A DNA stretch of 64,000 nt from Vibrio cyclitrophicus (GCF_024347435.1 NZ_AP025481.1:1178001-1242000), one strand, 5' to 3'; positions 17,413 through 27,398 are shown, counted from the stretch's first letter. Notes: a model not told the origin generated them from the letters alone. A program made the numbers and translations.

Positions 17413-17904
17413 CTAGAATGGCAATTCAACCTGCATCATCAAGTCTGCGTCTCGTGAGTCATGCCAACGGTAATCAAAGCGCATACGAGGTTGCCCTTCT
17501 ACTTTCTCACCAAAACCGATACTCAACTGAAGACCATGGTTCATTAACCATTCTTCTGTAGACATGTCATATTGCTCGTCTTCCAGATCTTCAGGGAACC
17601 ACATCCCCAAGCCAACATAGTTTGATTCAAGGCTTTGTGTTAACAGAGGGGAATCTTTACTTTGGATAACCCAATCGGACCAATAGTCAGGTTTACTCTC
17701 TGAGTCTCCGCCTGAAAATCCACTGATTTCTAGCATACGCTGACCAAAAGATTCGATGCTAGTAGAAAAATTTAGACAACTATTTTCATCACCAGAAGTC
17801 AGCATGATCGAATCTAAACTAAAAAAATCACAATCAGCGTACGCAGGCATACTGCATGCAGCAATAATTAACGTCGCTGGTATCGCGCCCTTCAGCATAG
17901 TCAT
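17413..17904 (-). CDS. Secreted protein of unknown function
   Basis: A 163-residue protein with a clear signal peptide (hydrophobic run followed by MPAYADC). The mature part is acidic, has two Cys residues (CDFF and ENSCLNF), and ends FDYRWHDSRDADLMMQVELPF. The last segment alternates in a beta pattern and closes with Phe, as in outer-membrane or periplasmic beta proteins. No family was recognised. It lies just downstream of the nadD-like gene on the same strand with a 22-base gap, so it may be co-transcribed with it. Confidence 0.65.
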   Translation of the reverse strand: MTMLKGAIPATLIIAACSMPAYADCDFFSLDSIMLTSGDENSCLNFSTSIESFGQRMLEISGFSGGDSESKPDYWSDWVIQSKDSPLLTQSLESNYVGLGMWFPEDLEDEQYDMSTEEWLMNHGLQLSIGFGEKVEGQPRMRFDYRWHDSRDADLMMQVELPF

Positions 17905-17926
17905 CAGACCTCTTAAAATAGTGAAT

Positions 17927-18448
17927 CTATATTATTGTATACAGTTCACTGTCTTGCAATATTCTTGTAACTGACTTTGTACTCAGTTTTGCTACATTGC
18001 TCCCATTTTGCAAAGCGTGGCGAATATCAGTGCTTCGAATCTTTACTTTTTCGGGGCAAGCCATAACAGACCAGCGTTCTGTTATTTCATCTGATTTATA
18101 AAACGATGAAAACTTAAAGAAATTATCAGGCCCGATGACAAAGGTCAGTTCGGCCTCTGGATGCTGCTTTTGAAGCTGACTAAGGACGGCATAGGTCGTG
18201 ACACTTTCACCAGGAGTAAATAGTCCTTTCTCAACTAATGACAGTTCAACTTGATCCAGCAATAAATCAGAGATAAACGCCTCGACAAGCTGACATCTCG
18301 TATCAAAGTCTAGCATCTCTTTTCCCCAAGCATGGGCAATGCTTGGTACCAGTAGAATCTTGTCAAAGTGAGCCAACGAATCAATCACACTTTTATGCCC
18401 TAAGCTCGGTGGATTAAACGCACTACCGAAAATGGCTATTTTTTCCAT
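17927..18448 (-). CDS. Nicotinate-nucleotide adenylyltransferase-like protein (NadD family)
   Basis: A nucleotidyltransferase that would adenylate nicotinate (or nicotinamide) mononucleotide. The N-terminal nucleotide-binding block is AIFGSAFNPPSLGHKSVIDSL, and the C-terminal block is IRSTDIRHALQNG (family ISSTDIR). VIGPDNFFKF fits the central region. At 173 residues it is short for NadD (about 210), and it stands next to nadE in divergent orientation, so it is probably a second, accessory NadD-type enzyme of NAD biosynthesis or salvage. Confidence 0.85.
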   Translation of the reverse strand: MEKIAIFGSAFNPPSLGHKSVIDSLAHFDKILLVPSIAHAWGKEMLDFDTRCQLVEAFISDLLLDQVELSLVEKGLFTPGESVTTYAVLSQLQKQHPEAELTFVIGPDNFFKFSSFYKSDEITERWSVMACPEKVKIRSTDIRHALQNGSNVAKLSTKSVTRILQDSELYTII

Positions 18449-18557
18449 TATTAATTACTGCCTTCTCTTTCTAAGCTTGTGCAAAGAGGTTTTTAAATCG
18501 AATGATTTAGGTATGATAACACTAGATTTTTAATTTGCTTGCAGGAAAGGAATACGA

Positions 18558-19388
18558 ATGGAACAGTTAATTCGTGATGAAATGCGCGTACTACCTTCAA
18601 TTGACCCTCACTTCGAAGTGACTCGTCGTGTGGACTTTATTAAAACGAAACTACAACAGTCAGGCTGCAAGTCTCTGATCCTTGGTATCAGCGGCGGTGT
18701 AGACTCAACAACCTGTGGCCGTTTAGCACAAATGGCAATTGATAGCCTGAATGAAAGCTCTGGCAGTAACGACTATCAATTCATTGCTGTTCGCTTACCT
18801 TATGGCGAGCAAAAAGATGAAGATGAAGCACAGCTTGCTCTGTCTTTCATCCAGCCTTCTCAGTCCGTTTCTGTAAACATTAAGGCGGGCGTTGATGGGC
18901 TTCACGCAGCATCTCATGTTGCTTTAGAAAGCACAGGCTTATTACCAACAGATTCGGCGAAAATCGACTTTGTAAAAGGCAATGTGAAAGCTCGAGCTCG
19001 CATGATCGCACAATACGAAATCGCAGGTTACGTCGGTGGTCTTGTTATTGGTACCGATCACTCAGCAGAAAACATCACTGGTTTCTACACTAAGCACGGC
19101 GATGGCGCATGTGATTTGGCTCCTCTGTTCGGTTTGAACAAACGACAAGTTCGTGAACTGGCTGCAACATTAGGTGCCCCAGAATTGCTGGTGAAGAAAA
19201 CCCCAACCGCTGACCTAGAAGAACTGGACCCACAGAAAGCTGATGAAGCAGCATTGAACCTTTCTTACGATCAGATCGACGATTTCCTTGAAGGCAAAGA
19301 AGTGTCTCAAGATGTATCAGATCGCTTAGTTAGTATCTACAAAGCAACACAGCACAAGCGTCAACCTATCCCAACGATCTACGATTAA
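18558..19388 (+). CDS. nadE: NH3-dependent NAD+ synthetase
   Basis: Catalyses the last step of NAD+ synthesis, converting nicotinate adenine dinucleotide to NAD+ with ATP and ammonia. The N-type PP-loop is SGGVDS at residues 45-50, and further conserved blocks are [27 protein letters not shown] and KKTPTADL. No glutaminase domain is present, so ammonia is the nitrogen donor. The 276-residue length is standard. An AAGGAA ribosome site precedes the ATG. Confidence 0.96.
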   Translation: MEQLIRDEMRVLPSIDPHFEVTRRVDFIKTKLQQSGCKSLILGISGGVDSTTCGRLAQMAIDSLNESSGSNDYQFIAVRLPYGEQKDEDEAQLALSFIQPSQSVSVNIKAGVDGLHAASHVALESTGLLPTDSAKIDFVKGNVKARARMIAQYEIAGYVGGLVIGTDHSAENITGFYTKHGDGACDLAPLFGLNKRQVRELAATLGAPELLVKKTPTADLEELDPQKADEAALNLSYDQIDDFLEGKEVSQDVSDRLVSIYKATQHKRQPIPTIYD

Positions 19389-19452
19389 TTTTAGTTAATT
19401 AGTGATAACGTAAAGCTAGTGGGATTATACAACTAGCAACGCAGTAAGAACC

Positions 19453-19494
19453 AAAAAGGCCGGAAGTTCATCTAGACGAACTTCAGGCCTTTTC
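19453..19494 (+). terminator. Rho-independent terminator after nadE
   Basis: The stem pairs AAAAGGCC and GAAGTTC with GAACTTC and GGCCTTTT, with one bulged base, and a T-rich tail follows. It lies between the convergent nadE and MOSC-reductase genes. Confidence 0.88.
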
Positions 19495-19528
19495 TACTTG
19501 AGGCACTTTTTTATGGTCTAACGAGTCG

Positions 19529-21385
19529 CTAATCCACAACTTCGATATCCGTTTGCGGAACACTGCAACACGCCAGTATCTGGCCCATGTTACGTTCATG
19601 CTCTTGCAGTGCTGGTACGTCAGGTTGGTGAACCTGCCCTGATTCAAGTGTCACTTTACACGCGCCACAAAAACCAGCACGACAGCTAGAAGCAATAGGC
19701 ACACCCGCCGACTCTGCCTGTTCTAGAAGCGTTGATTGGTTATTACCTTCAAACAAGTAGCCGTTTACACTCAACTGCAGTTGCTTCACAGTTTCATCAG
19801 TGGATTGGGCAACACCAAATGCTTCTTGATGGTAATGCTGAGGGTTAAGCCCCATTTGAATTAACAATTTTTTTGCGTTATCCATAAAACCATCAGGGCC
19901 ACACACAAACGCTTGGCGCTTGTGCAGTTCTTCAATTTTAGCGATATGCGACACACTCAAGCGCCCAGACAAACCATCCCATTCTTTGGTTGGCTGACTC
20001 AAAGAATAAATCACACGCAGACCGGTATGCTCGCTGGCAATCTTATCAATCTCAGCTTGATAAGGAATATCCTCTTCGCTGCTGCATTGGTGATAGAAAA
20101 CCACATCATCGATTTGACCATGATCAGCTAAATAACGAAGCATCGACAACATTGGGGTTACACCGCTACCGGCAGACAAAAGCAGTAACGGGTGCGTTGG
20201 ATTTTCTTCTAAATAAAATGCACCATCTGGATTTTTCGCGACTAAGGTATCGCCTACGTGAAAGTGATCATTGAGCCAGTTAGAAATTTGACCATCATCT
20301 ACACGCTTAACTGATATAGCTAAACGGCCCAATCGTGATGGGCTTGAAGACAGTGTGTAACGACGTGAAACCGTCTCGCCATCAATAACCATTTCAATCG
20401 GCAAATGCTGACCAGGTTGATAACTTGGTAATGCGTGATTCTCTTTCGCAGGCTCTAACCAAAAAGTTGTAAAATCACGTGCAATCTCTTCACGCTCAAC
20501 ACAGGTTAAATGTAACGACTCTATCCAAGTATCTTCGTAGTGCTCTTTCTCTTTAGTTTCTAATACTTCAACGACATCACCTGCTTTGACTAAACCTTCA
20601 TTTTTAGCAACTAGGTTTTGACCAAAGAAAACGCCACCACGCTCGTTGGCTCTAAATTTAGAAAAAGTGTTAAGCGGCTCTTTTGTTTCTCTAAACTCAC
20701 CACGTTCAACGTCAACCGTTGTGAGAATGCACCGTTCACAAGGCTTAACGGATTCAAATTCAACCTCACCAATTCGTATACGCTTCCAGCCGTCTTCAGC
20801 AAATGCTTCGGTATTAGAAACAACAAAGTTGGTGCGGAACTGATCCATCGAATGAGTTTCAGGACTACGACGATTGAGTTCATCAAGAGAGGCTTGGCTA
20901 ATCACTAACATTGGGTAACCGTCGGCAAAGCTCACATTGTGACCGAGCTTTTCACGAACACGATTCGATTGATCTCCAGAGAACAGAAGCTCAACTCGAA
21001 CCCCCAACACTTCACTGAACCAATCGTCAGCTTCGTCGTTGGTCGTATACGCCGTGAAACTGTCTTTCCAGACCGTTGCTGGCGCCTCTTGCATCTTAAA
21101 GCTTGTGTACTTTAAACGCAGCGGCTCTTTACCTTCATAAGTAAAAATCAAACCATCAGGCTGCAAACTTGAAGATACCTTGACCATTTTCGGATACTTA
21201 CGGGCCGTCACCATTGAACCGTCAGCTAGCGCTAACATAAAACGTCTGTCGAAGGTGAGACCTTGTTTTTCGACCCAAGCAGAAGAGAGTGAAATCCCAC
21301 CTACTGATTTAACCGGAAACACATTGATTTGAGATAGAGAAGGCACTTGCTCTGAAGCCTTTTGATCTGACGGTAGCTGCGACAT
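19529..21385 (-). CDS. MOSC domain / FAD-NAD(P)H reductase / [2Fe-2S] ferredoxin fusion protein
   Basis: A three-part redox protein of 618 residues. Residues about 15-280 are a YcbX-like MOSC N-terminal barrel plus MOSC domain (NVFPVKSVGGISL, FDRRFMLA, EDGWKRIRIGEVEFESVKPCERC), which in YcbX binds molybdenum cofactor. Residues about 285-520 form a ferredoxin-NADP reductase module with the FAD motif RRYTLSSSPS and the nucleotide site LLLSAGSGVTPMLSML. The C-terminal plant-type ferredoxin domain has SSCRAGFCGACKVTLESG and a final ACC. E. coli YcbX has only MOSC plus ferredoxin, so here the electron-supply module is built in. Reduction of N-hydroxylated bases or amines is the likely role by analogy. 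Confidence 0.88.
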   Translation of the reverse strand: MSQLPSDQKASEQVPSLSQINVFPVKSVGGISLSSAWVEKQGLTFDRRFMLALADGSMVTARKYPKMVKVSSSLQPDGLIFTYEGKEPLRLKYTSFKMQEAPATVWKDSFTAYTTNDEADDWFSEVLGVRVELLFSGDQSNRVREKLGHNVSFADGYPMLVISQASLDELNRRSPETHSMDQFRTNFVVSNTEAFAEDGWKRIRIGEVEFESVKPCERCILTTVDVERGEFRETKEPLNTFSKFRANERGGVFFGQNLVAKNEGLVKAGDVVEVLETKEKEHYEDTWIESLHLTCVEREEIARDFTTFWLEPAKENHALPSYQPGQHLPIEMVIDGETVSRRYTLSSSPSRLGRLAISVKRVDDGQISNWLNDHFHVGDTLVAKNPDGAFYLEENPTHPLLLLSAGSGVTPMLSMLRYLADHGQIDDVVFYHQCSSEEDIPYQAEIDKIASEHTGLRVIYSLSQPTKEWDGLSGRLSVSHIAKIEELHKRQAFVCGPDGFMDNAKKLLIQMGLNPQHYHQEAFGVAQSTDETVKQLQLSVNGYLFEGNNQSTLLEQAESAGVPIASSCRAGFCGACKVTLESGQVHQPDVPALQEHERNMGQILACCSVPQTDIEVVD

Positions 21386-21602
21386 AACGATTCCAATGTT
21401 TTGTTATTTGTCCTAATGCTAACAAATGGTTATAAATAGATAAACTGACAAGCACTAAACACTTGATACCAAGCTATTATCTTGAGATGTTTATCCTAGT
21501 ATCCCATATACATAAAAACAGCAATGTATTAACACTCTCCATACGTTCTATAATTTGAACACGGTATCGCATTAAACTTTCATTGAATAAAAAGGATTTA
21601 TC

Positions 21603-21761
21603 ATGAACAAACTCGTCATTATCATCTTATGTGTCCTGCTCCCGCCTGTTGGGGTGTTCTTCGCTCGCGGCGCAGGTAAAGATTTACTGATTAACATCGT
21701 CCTCACTTTCTTTTTCTGGGTGCCAGGAATGATTCACGGACTATGGGTCGCCACTCGCTAG
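21603..21761 (+). CDS. Pmp3/YqaE family small membrane protein (UPF0057)
   Basis: A 52-residue peptide with two hydrophobic helices. It starts MNKLVIIILCVLLPPVGVFF and ends with the family hallmark WVPGMIHGLWV. Proteins of this family sit in the inner membrane and are linked to membrane potential and salt stress in yeast and plants; the bacterial role is unclear. The ATG follows AAAGGA at good spacing. Confidence 0.88.
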   Translation: MNKLVIIILCVLLPPVGVFFARGAGKDLLINIVLTFFFWVPGMIHGLWVATR

Positions 21762-21874
21762 CCCTTCGACTAATCTAATACAGAATAAATACCTATAAAA
21801 ACAGGCTCCTAACCCTGAAGAGTTAAAAATAGGATGAAATGAAAGTGCTTTTCCACTATCATCCTGTCGCCTAA

Positions 21875-21890
21875 ACGTAAGCGATTGCTT
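21875..21890 (+). promoter_or_regulatory. Putative PurR operator upstream of pyrC
   Basis: ACGTAAGCGATTGCTT matches the PurR consensus ACGCAAACGTTTGCGT at 12 of 16 positions, including the central CG. In E. coli pyrC is a PurR target. Confidence 0.55.
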
Positions 21891-21910
21891 TCACAGATTT
21901 CGCCGAGTTT

Positions 21911-21948
21911 AGGCTCCAACTACATAACACTTCAATTGGTGGGAGCCT
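21911..21948 (+). promoter_or_regulatory. pyrC leader hairpin covering the ribosome site
   Basis: AGGCTCC (21911-21917) pairs perfectly with GGAGCCT (21942-21948), which overlaps the GGGAG ribosome site. This is the layout of the enteric pyrC leader, where the choice of transcription start decides whether the hairpin forms and blocks translation when pyrimidines are plentiful. Confidence 0.6.
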
Positions 21949-21951
21949 TCA

Positions 21952-22980
21952 ATGACACAACTTACGATTACTCGTCCTGACGACTGGCACGTTCATCTAC
22001 GCGATGGCGACGTATTAAAAGATACAGTGCGCGATATCAGCCGCTACAATGGTCGAGCGTTAATCATGCCAAACACCATCCCACCGGTAACCGATACCGA
22101 AATGGCTTTAGCTTACCGTGAACGCATCATGGCAGAGCAACCAAGTGAACAGTTCCAGCCTTTAATGGCACTTTACCTAACAGATAACACGACTCCTGAT
22201 GAAATTCGCAAAGCGAAAGAGTCTGGTGCAGTTGTTGCAGCGAAGCTTTACCCAGCAGGCGCGACGACAAACTCGGATTCAGGCGTAACTTCGGCTCAAA
22301 AGATTTACCACGTGTTAGAAGCAATGCAAGAAGTGGATATGTTGCTTCTGGTTCACGGCGAAGTAACCACTCACGATGTTGATATCTTCGACCGTGAGAA
22401 GCAGTTCCTAGACACAGTACTCGCTCCAATTGTAAACGACTTCCCTAACTTGAAGATTGTTCTAGAGCACATCACAACCGCTGATGCTGCAAACTTCGTG
22501 AAAAACGCAAACGACAACGTAGCCGCAACAATTACAGCTCACCACTTACTTTACAACCGCAACCACATGTTGGTTGGTGGCATTAAGCCACATTTCTACT
22601 GCCTACCTATCCTAAAGCGCAACACTCACCAATTAGCGCTAATCGAGGCTGCAACAAGTGGTAGCAAGAAGTTCTTCTTGGGTACAGACTCTGCACCACA
22701 CGCAAAAGGCGCAAAAGAGTCAGCATGTGGCTGTGCAGGTTCTTACACAGCGCACGCTGCCGTTGAACTGTACGCAGAAGTGTTCGACTTAGAAGGTAAA
22801 ATTGAGAACCTAGAAGCGTTTGCAAGCCACAACGGCCCTGACTTCTACGGTATGCCGCGTAACACAGACACCATCACTCTTGTTAAAGAAGAGTGGAACG
22901 TTGCTGAAACCATGCCTTTCGGTTCAGACATCGTAGTGCCAATCCGTGGAGGCGAGACGATTGCTTGGTCTGTAAAGTAA
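21952..22980 (+). CDS. pyrC: Dihydroorotase
   Basis: A zinc enzyme of pyrimidine synthesis that interconverts carbamoyl aspartate and dihydroorotate. Metal ligands H13 and H15 lie in WHVHLRDGD. The carbamylated Lys is K98 in [16 protein letters not shown]. Later ligands are in [15 protein letters not shown] and LGTDSAPH. The length of 342 residues marks the class II (E. coli-like) enzyme. Regulation probably combines the PurR-like site and the leader hairpin described above. A strong terminator follows. Confidence 0.97.
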   Translation: MTQLTITRPDDWHVHLRDGDVLKDTVRDISRYNGRALIMPNTIPPVTDTEMALAYRERIMAEQPSEQFQPLMALYLTDNTTPDEIRKAKESGAVVAAKLYPAGATTNSDSGVTSAQKIYHVLEAMQEVDMLLLVHGEVTTHDVDIFDREKQFLDTVLAPIVNDFPNLKIVLEHITTADAANFVKNANDNVAATITAHHLLYNRNHMLVGGIKPHFYCLPILKRNTHQLALIEAATSGSKKFFLGTDSAPHAKGAKESACGCAGSYTAHAAVELYAEVFDLEGKIENLEAFASHNGPDFYGMPRNTDTITLVKEEWNVAETMPFGSDIVVPIRGGETIAWSVK

Positions 22981-23054
22981 ACACTTGGTCGTAAAAATAA
23001 GCGCTTATATTGAAAAATAAGAGCGTGGTGTTAATTAAACACGACCCATTAGAT

Positions 23055-23094
23055 TAAAAGGGGCACCATAATGATTATGGTGCCCCTTTTTGTT
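23055..23094 (+). terminator. Rho-independent terminator after pyrC
   Basis: A long stem (AAAAGGGGCACCATAAT and its complement, three-base loop) is followed by a T-run. Confidence 0.92.
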
Positions 23095-23133
23095 CTGATG
23101 ACAGGCATCCTTTCACCGAACACAATTTATCAC

Positions 23134-24039
23134 TTATTTACCACGAACTTTCTCTATTGCACCCCAAACGATTACGACAAACAATCCAGCAAGAACACCA
23201 ATCACGGCATTCAACAGAGTTGGAATAATCGCTGTCGCAATCGTATGACCACTAAAATCCATAATGATCGGTTCGATTAAATGGTGGATAACTGGCACGC
23301 TGTGTACCACAATACCGCCACCAACTAAGAACATCGCAGCCGTACCAACAACAGCAAGTAACTTCATTAGTTTTGGGGCAAATGCAACTAGCCCATTCCC
23401 CAACTTGGTTTTAATGGCATTACCACTCGATGTACGCTGGAGATAAAAACCTAAATCGTCTAGCTTCACGATTCCTGCAACCAAGCCATAAACACCCATC
23501 GTCATCACAACTGCAATTAAACTCACAACAAGAATTTGAGTCACAATACTTGTCCCCGTTACAGTACCCAGCGCAATCACTATGATCTCTGCAGACAAGA
23601 TGAAGTCGGTCCGAATCGCACCCGCTACCTTTCTCTTCTCATACTCTTCTAAGGATTCATTAGTGTCATTTTCTACACTTTTTTCTTCATGTGGATGAGC
23701 ATGAGGGAAGATCTTCTCTAATACTTTTTCTGCCCCTTCAAAACAAAGAAACAAGCCACCAATCAAGAGTAATGGCATGATCAGCCAAGGAATAAACGCG
23801 CTGATCAATAATGCTGCAGGCACTAAGATCAGCTTGTTTTTAAATGAGCCTTTTGCAACCGCCCATACCACTGGGATCTCTCTTTCAGCAGCAACACCTG
23901 ATACCTGTTGGGCATTCAGAGCTAAATCATCACCTAATACACCTGCGGTTTTTTTCGCCGCAACTTTAGACATTAGCGCGACATCGTCTAGCACTGTTGC
24001 TATGTCATCTAGCAATGTGAGTAAACTTGCTCCAGCCAT
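23134..24039 (-). CDS. DUF808 (YedI-like) inner-membrane protein
   Basis: A 301-residue membrane protein of the DUF808/YedI family, function unknown. The conserved family start is visible (GASLLTLLDDIATVLDDVAL), followed by KKTAGVLGDDLALNAQQVSG. About six to seven hydrophobic segments follow, and a charged, His-containing cytoplasmic loop near residues 112-135 (HAHPHEEKSVEND). It stands alone between the pyrC terminator and the divergent M14 peptidase. Confidence 0.88.
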   Translation of the reverse strand: MAGASLLTLLDDIATVLDDVALMSKVAAKKTAGVLGDDLALNAQQVSGVAAEREIPVVWAVAKGSFKNKLILVPAALLISAFIPWLIMPLLLIGGLFLCFEGAEKVLEKIFPHAHPHEEKSVENDTNESLEEYEKRKVAGAIRTDFILSAEIIVIALGTVTGTSIVTQILVVSLIAVVMTMGVYGLVAGIVKLDDLGFYLQRTSSGNAIKTKLGNGLVAFAPKLMKLLAVVGTAAMFLVGGGIVVHSVPVIHHLIEPIIMDFSGHTIATAIIPTLLNAVIGVLAGLFVVIVWGAIEKVRGK

Positions 24040-24213
24040 TTTTTATTCTCTTTCAAAGGATTGAACAACAAATGGAATGTAACACTATCAATCCACTCAT
24101 CAAAGTTATGAGTCTGTAATAAATAAAGTCACAAACTGTGTTTTCTATTGCTGTCGCAGTTAGACAGGACTAGTCTGTCTTCATCTTTCATGAACATAAA
24201 AGAAAAAGTATAG

Positions 24214-25140
24214 ATGAAAAGTGAATACTTCTACCCAATCGGTCAGCCAGGACAAAAGTGGCAACAAGCAGAACGTGAAGCGTGGTTCACTCAAAGAACG
24301 GTTAAGCGTGAATACCAACAAGAAGTTGTACCAAAGATTAAAGCGCTTGCAGACCGCCTCGACATCGAACAATACGGTGCATTGAGCTACGATGAAGCTC
24401 GCTTCCCGCTTTTCGCTATCAAAAGCAAAAACTGGGATGCATCAAAACCCACGGTTCTAGTAACAGGTGGTGTACACGGTTACGAAACCAGTGGTGTACA
24501 CGGTGCGATTAAGTTCGCGGCAACTCAAGCAGAACAATACTCAGCACACTTCAACATTGTTGTTGCTCCCTGTGTGAGCCCTTGGGGCTACGAAGTGATC
24601 AACCGTTGGAACCAAAATGCGGTCGATCCAAACCGCTCTTTCTACGACAGTACGCCAGCAGAAGAATCAGCAAACCTACGTGCGTTAGTGGCTTCTTTGC
24701 CAAAAGTACTGGTTCACGTTGACCTGCATGAGACGACAGATTCTGATGAAACTGAATTCCGACCAGCACTCGCGGCTCGTGATGGTATTGAGTACATCGA
24801 AGGTATGATTCCAGATGGTTTCTACACGGTTGGCGATACAGAAAACCCGCAACCAGAATTCCAAGCGGCAGTAATTGCTTCAGTAGAAAAAGTAACGCAC
24901 ATTGCGCCTGCGGATGACGAAGGCAAGATCATTGGTTCAGACGTCACTCAGCACGGTGTGATCAACTACCCAATGAAGAAGCTTGGCTTATGTGGCAGCG
25001 TTACTGATTGCAAATACGGCACAACCACAGAAGTTTACCCAGACAGCGACAAAGTGACAGACGAAGAGTGCAATGACGCTCAAGTGGCTGCGGTAACCGG
25101 TGCTTTGGATTACGTAATCCAACACGAATTAAACGCTTAA
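24214..25140 (+). CDS. M14-family metallopeptidase (zinc carboxypeptidase-like), cytoplasmic
   Basis: A predicted zinc peptidase or amidase of the M14 clan. Zinc ligands are H88 and E91 in GGVHGYETSG, with a later His in LVHVDLHETTDSDE and a probable catalytic Glu in TTEVYPDSD. N-RSFYD matches the usual substrate-binding block after the zinc site. There is no signal peptide, so the substrate is cytoplasmic. The 308-residue length suits a single catalytic domain. It ends at its own terminator. Confidence 0.85.
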   Translation: MKSEYFYPIGQPGQKWQQAEREAWFTQRTVKREYQQEVVPKIKALADRLDIEQYGALSYDEARFPLFAIKSKNWDASKPTVLVTGGVHGYETSGVHGAIKFAATQAEQYSAHFNIVVAPCVSPWGYEVINRWNQNAVDPNRSFYDSTPAEESANLRALVASLPKVLVHVDLHETTDSDETEFRPALAARDGIEYIEGMIPDGFYTVGDTENPQPEFQAAVIASVEKVTHIAPADDEGKIIGSDVTQHGVINYPMKKLGLCGSVTDCKYGTTTEVYPDSDKVTDEECNDAQVAAVTGALDYVIQHELNA

Positions 25141-25208
25141 GCGACTACTTAAGACCTCGCACCAAGCACTTAGTAGCGAGTTCCCTACCTAAAGCGAATC
25201 TCTAAAAC

Positions 25209-25254
25209 TAAAAAAGAGCCATAAGTGACGATTCACTTGTGGCTCTTTTATTAT
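25209..25254 (+). terminator. Rho-independent terminator after the M14 peptidase gene
   Basis: The stem AAAAGAGCCA/TGGCTCTTTT with AAGTGA/TCACTT has a small bulge and a T-run. Confidence 0.88.
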
Positions 25255-25288
25255 GTCTTTTCTGCTTATCTTTGATTTCTTCTTAGAC

Positions 25289-25328
25289 ATAAAAAAGCTC
25301 CCTTGCACAGTACAAGAGAGCTTTTAAA
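25289..25328 (-). terminator. Rho-independent terminator of the BCCT gene
   Basis: On the minus strand AAGCTCTCTTG pairs with CAAGGGAGCTT and is followed by six T residues, about 60 bases past the transporter stop. Confidence 0.88.
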
Positions 25329-25389
25329 TAACGCTTCATCCGGAATAAGTAGTTATTTACCTAATTACTTACTCAGAGTCTTAGCTATT

Positions 25390-26997
25390 TTATTTCGCTG
25401 TTTCGCTAACGCTTGCTTGTCCTTTATCTACTTCAGTCAGTAGACCTTTCAACAAGCTGACACAGCCAATCAGAAGAATGATCGTAAACGGCAATGCTGC
25501 GATGATAGTGATCGATTGAAGTGCTTGGATAGATTGAGTGCCACCAATCCATAGCATCACCATTGCGATCGCGCCTGAGATAACCGCCCAAACCACTTTC
25601 TGTTTCACTGGCACTTCAAGCTTACCACCTGCCGTCATGCCATCGATAACGATAGAACCTGAGTCCAACGTGGTAACGAAGAACACGATGATCAACGCGA
25701 CTGCGATAACAGATAGAATGTTGCCAAACGGGTATGCATCTAGCATGTAGAACAAACTTAGAGAAACGTCTGTAATGCCTTGGTCAAGGCCAAGTTGCCC
25801 TACCTGATTAATTACTTGTTCGATAGCCACACCACCGAAGATAGACATCCAAGCTGAAGTTACTAATGTTGGGATAATCAGTACGCAAAGTAGGAATTCA
25901 CGAACCGTGCGACCTTTAGAAATACGCGCTACAAACATGCCGAAGAAAGGTGCATACGCAACCCACCATGCCCAGTAGAACACAGTCCAACCATGCAGCC
26001 ATGTTGTGTCTTCACGACCAGAACTTTGGCTTAAAGCTACGATATTTTTCACATAGCCCGTCACCGCTGTTGCCACGGAATCAAGTACAGTCGTGAAGTT
26101 CAATACTGCGATAAGACCAAGGAATACGAACGCGATAACCATGTTCAAGTTACTTAGGAACTTAACACCACCGTCCATACCACGTAGAACAGAAATGATC
26201 GCCAAACCCATGATTAGAACAATGATAGCTTGCTGAAGAAAAATGTTATTTTCCAAACCGAACACATGGCTAATACCACTTGCCGCTTGTGTACCCCCTA
26301 AGCCTAATGAAGTTGCTAGACCAAACAAAGTAACCAGTACGGTTAGTACGTCGATAACATCACCGGTTTTACCCCAAACACGTTCACCCAGAATTGGATA
26401 AAACACTGAGCGCATTGAAAGCGGCAAACCTTTGTTATAAACAAAGTACGCAAGACAGAGCGCCGTCATGCCATAGATAGCCCATGCATGAAAGCCCCAG
26501 TGGAATACGGTTGCACCTAGTGCGAGTTCACGGCCTGCTTCTGTAAAAGGTTCTGCATTAAGTGGGGTTCCGAACCAGTTAGTGAAGAACGCGGTTGGCT
26601 CTGCCACACCCCAGAAAATAAGCCCGATACCCATGCCTGCTGCGAATAACATCGCAATCCAAGATGACATTGAATAGTCTGCTGTCGCATCTTCGCCACC
26701 TAAACGAACTTTACCCAATGGTGAGAAAGCAAGAACAACAGCAAATGCTAGCATGATGTTAGCTCCCCACATAAACAGGAAGTCAAACTTTGATAGAACA
26801 GCACCCTTAATAGAATCAATAGCAGCTTTAGCATCTGCTGGAGGAAGAGCAAGAAGAGTGATGATAAAGAGAAGAGATAAGCCTACTGAGGCTAGAAAAA
26901 CTGTGTTGTGGACATCCATGCCCCATTTACTGACGTTATCTTGACCAACTTGATAGTCAGTAGAATCGATACTGTATTTTTTTGATTTAAAACTCAT
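25390..26997 (-). CDS. BCCT-family transporter (betaine/choline/carnitine type)
   Basis: A sodium- or proton-driven importer for quaternary ammonium compounds, usually compatible solutes in marine bacteria. The 535-residue protein has twelve hydrophobic segments. The BCCT signature is present: AAGMGIGLIFWGVAEPTAFF, then FHWGFHAWAIYG and the aromatic box WTVFYWAWWVAYAPFFGMF. The glycine-rich AAGMGIG suggests Na+ coupling, as in BetP. Substrate specificity cannot be read from sequence. It stands alone; the 483-base upstream gap (26998-27480) holds its promoter and the terminator of the next gene and nothing else recognised. Confidence 0.93.
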   Translation of the reverse strand: MSFKSKKYSIDSTDYQVGQDNVSKWGMDVHNTVFLASVGLSLLFIITLLALPPADAKAAIDSIKGAVLSKFDFLFMWGANIMLAFAVVLAFSPLGKVRLGGEDATADYSMSSWIAMLFAAGMGIGLIFWGVAEPTAFFTNWFGTPLNAEPFTEAGRELALGATVFHWGFHAWAIYGMTALCLAYFVYNKGLPLSMRSVFYPILGERVWGKTGDVIDVLTVLVTLFGLATSLGLGGTQAASGISHVFGLENNIFLQQAIIVLIMGLAIISVLRGMDGGVKFLSNLNMVIAFVFLGLIAVLNFTTVLDSVATAVTGYVKNIVALSQSSGREDTTWLHGWTVFYWAWWVAYAPFFGMFVARISKGRTVREFLLCVLIIPTLVTSAWMSIFGGVAIEQVINQVGQLGLDQGITDVSLSLFYMLDAYPFGNILSVIAVALIIVFFVTTLDSGSIVIDGMTAGGKLEVPVKQKVVWAVISGAIAMVMLWIGGTQSIQALQSITIIAALPFTIILLIGCVSLLKGLLTEVDKGQASVSETAK

Positions 26998-27368
26998 AAA
27001 TTATGATGTTCGCATATCCGAATCAACGAATATAAGGACGCTCTCCATATCCAATTACTACTTGATTGACTTGCCGAGCCACGTAAATAAAACGTGATAA
27101 AAATCACCGAAATAGATGATGATTGGACTTACTTGCTCAATCCCAAGGCGCGCATTATAGCACAGCACGAAGCATTTTGACGGAGTTTCAGCTTAAAAGT
27201 TACCCGAACCACCGTTGATAGTGACAGTTACGCCAATAAAATCAGAATAAAATAAAGAAATAAAAACCTTTAAAGACAGCATCTTAAATCAAAGTTGCAC
27301 ACCGTAAAATCTAAACTAAACTTTCGACAGATAGTATTAACAACAGCCCAATTTATTTATAGCTCTAA

Positions 27369-27398
27369 CAAAAAAGCCCCGCTATAGGGGCGGGGAAA
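27369..27398 (-). terminator. Rho-independent terminator of the malate-synthase-domain gene
   Basis: On the minus strand CCCCGC pairs with GCGGGG and is followed by CTTTTTTG. Confidence 0.85.
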
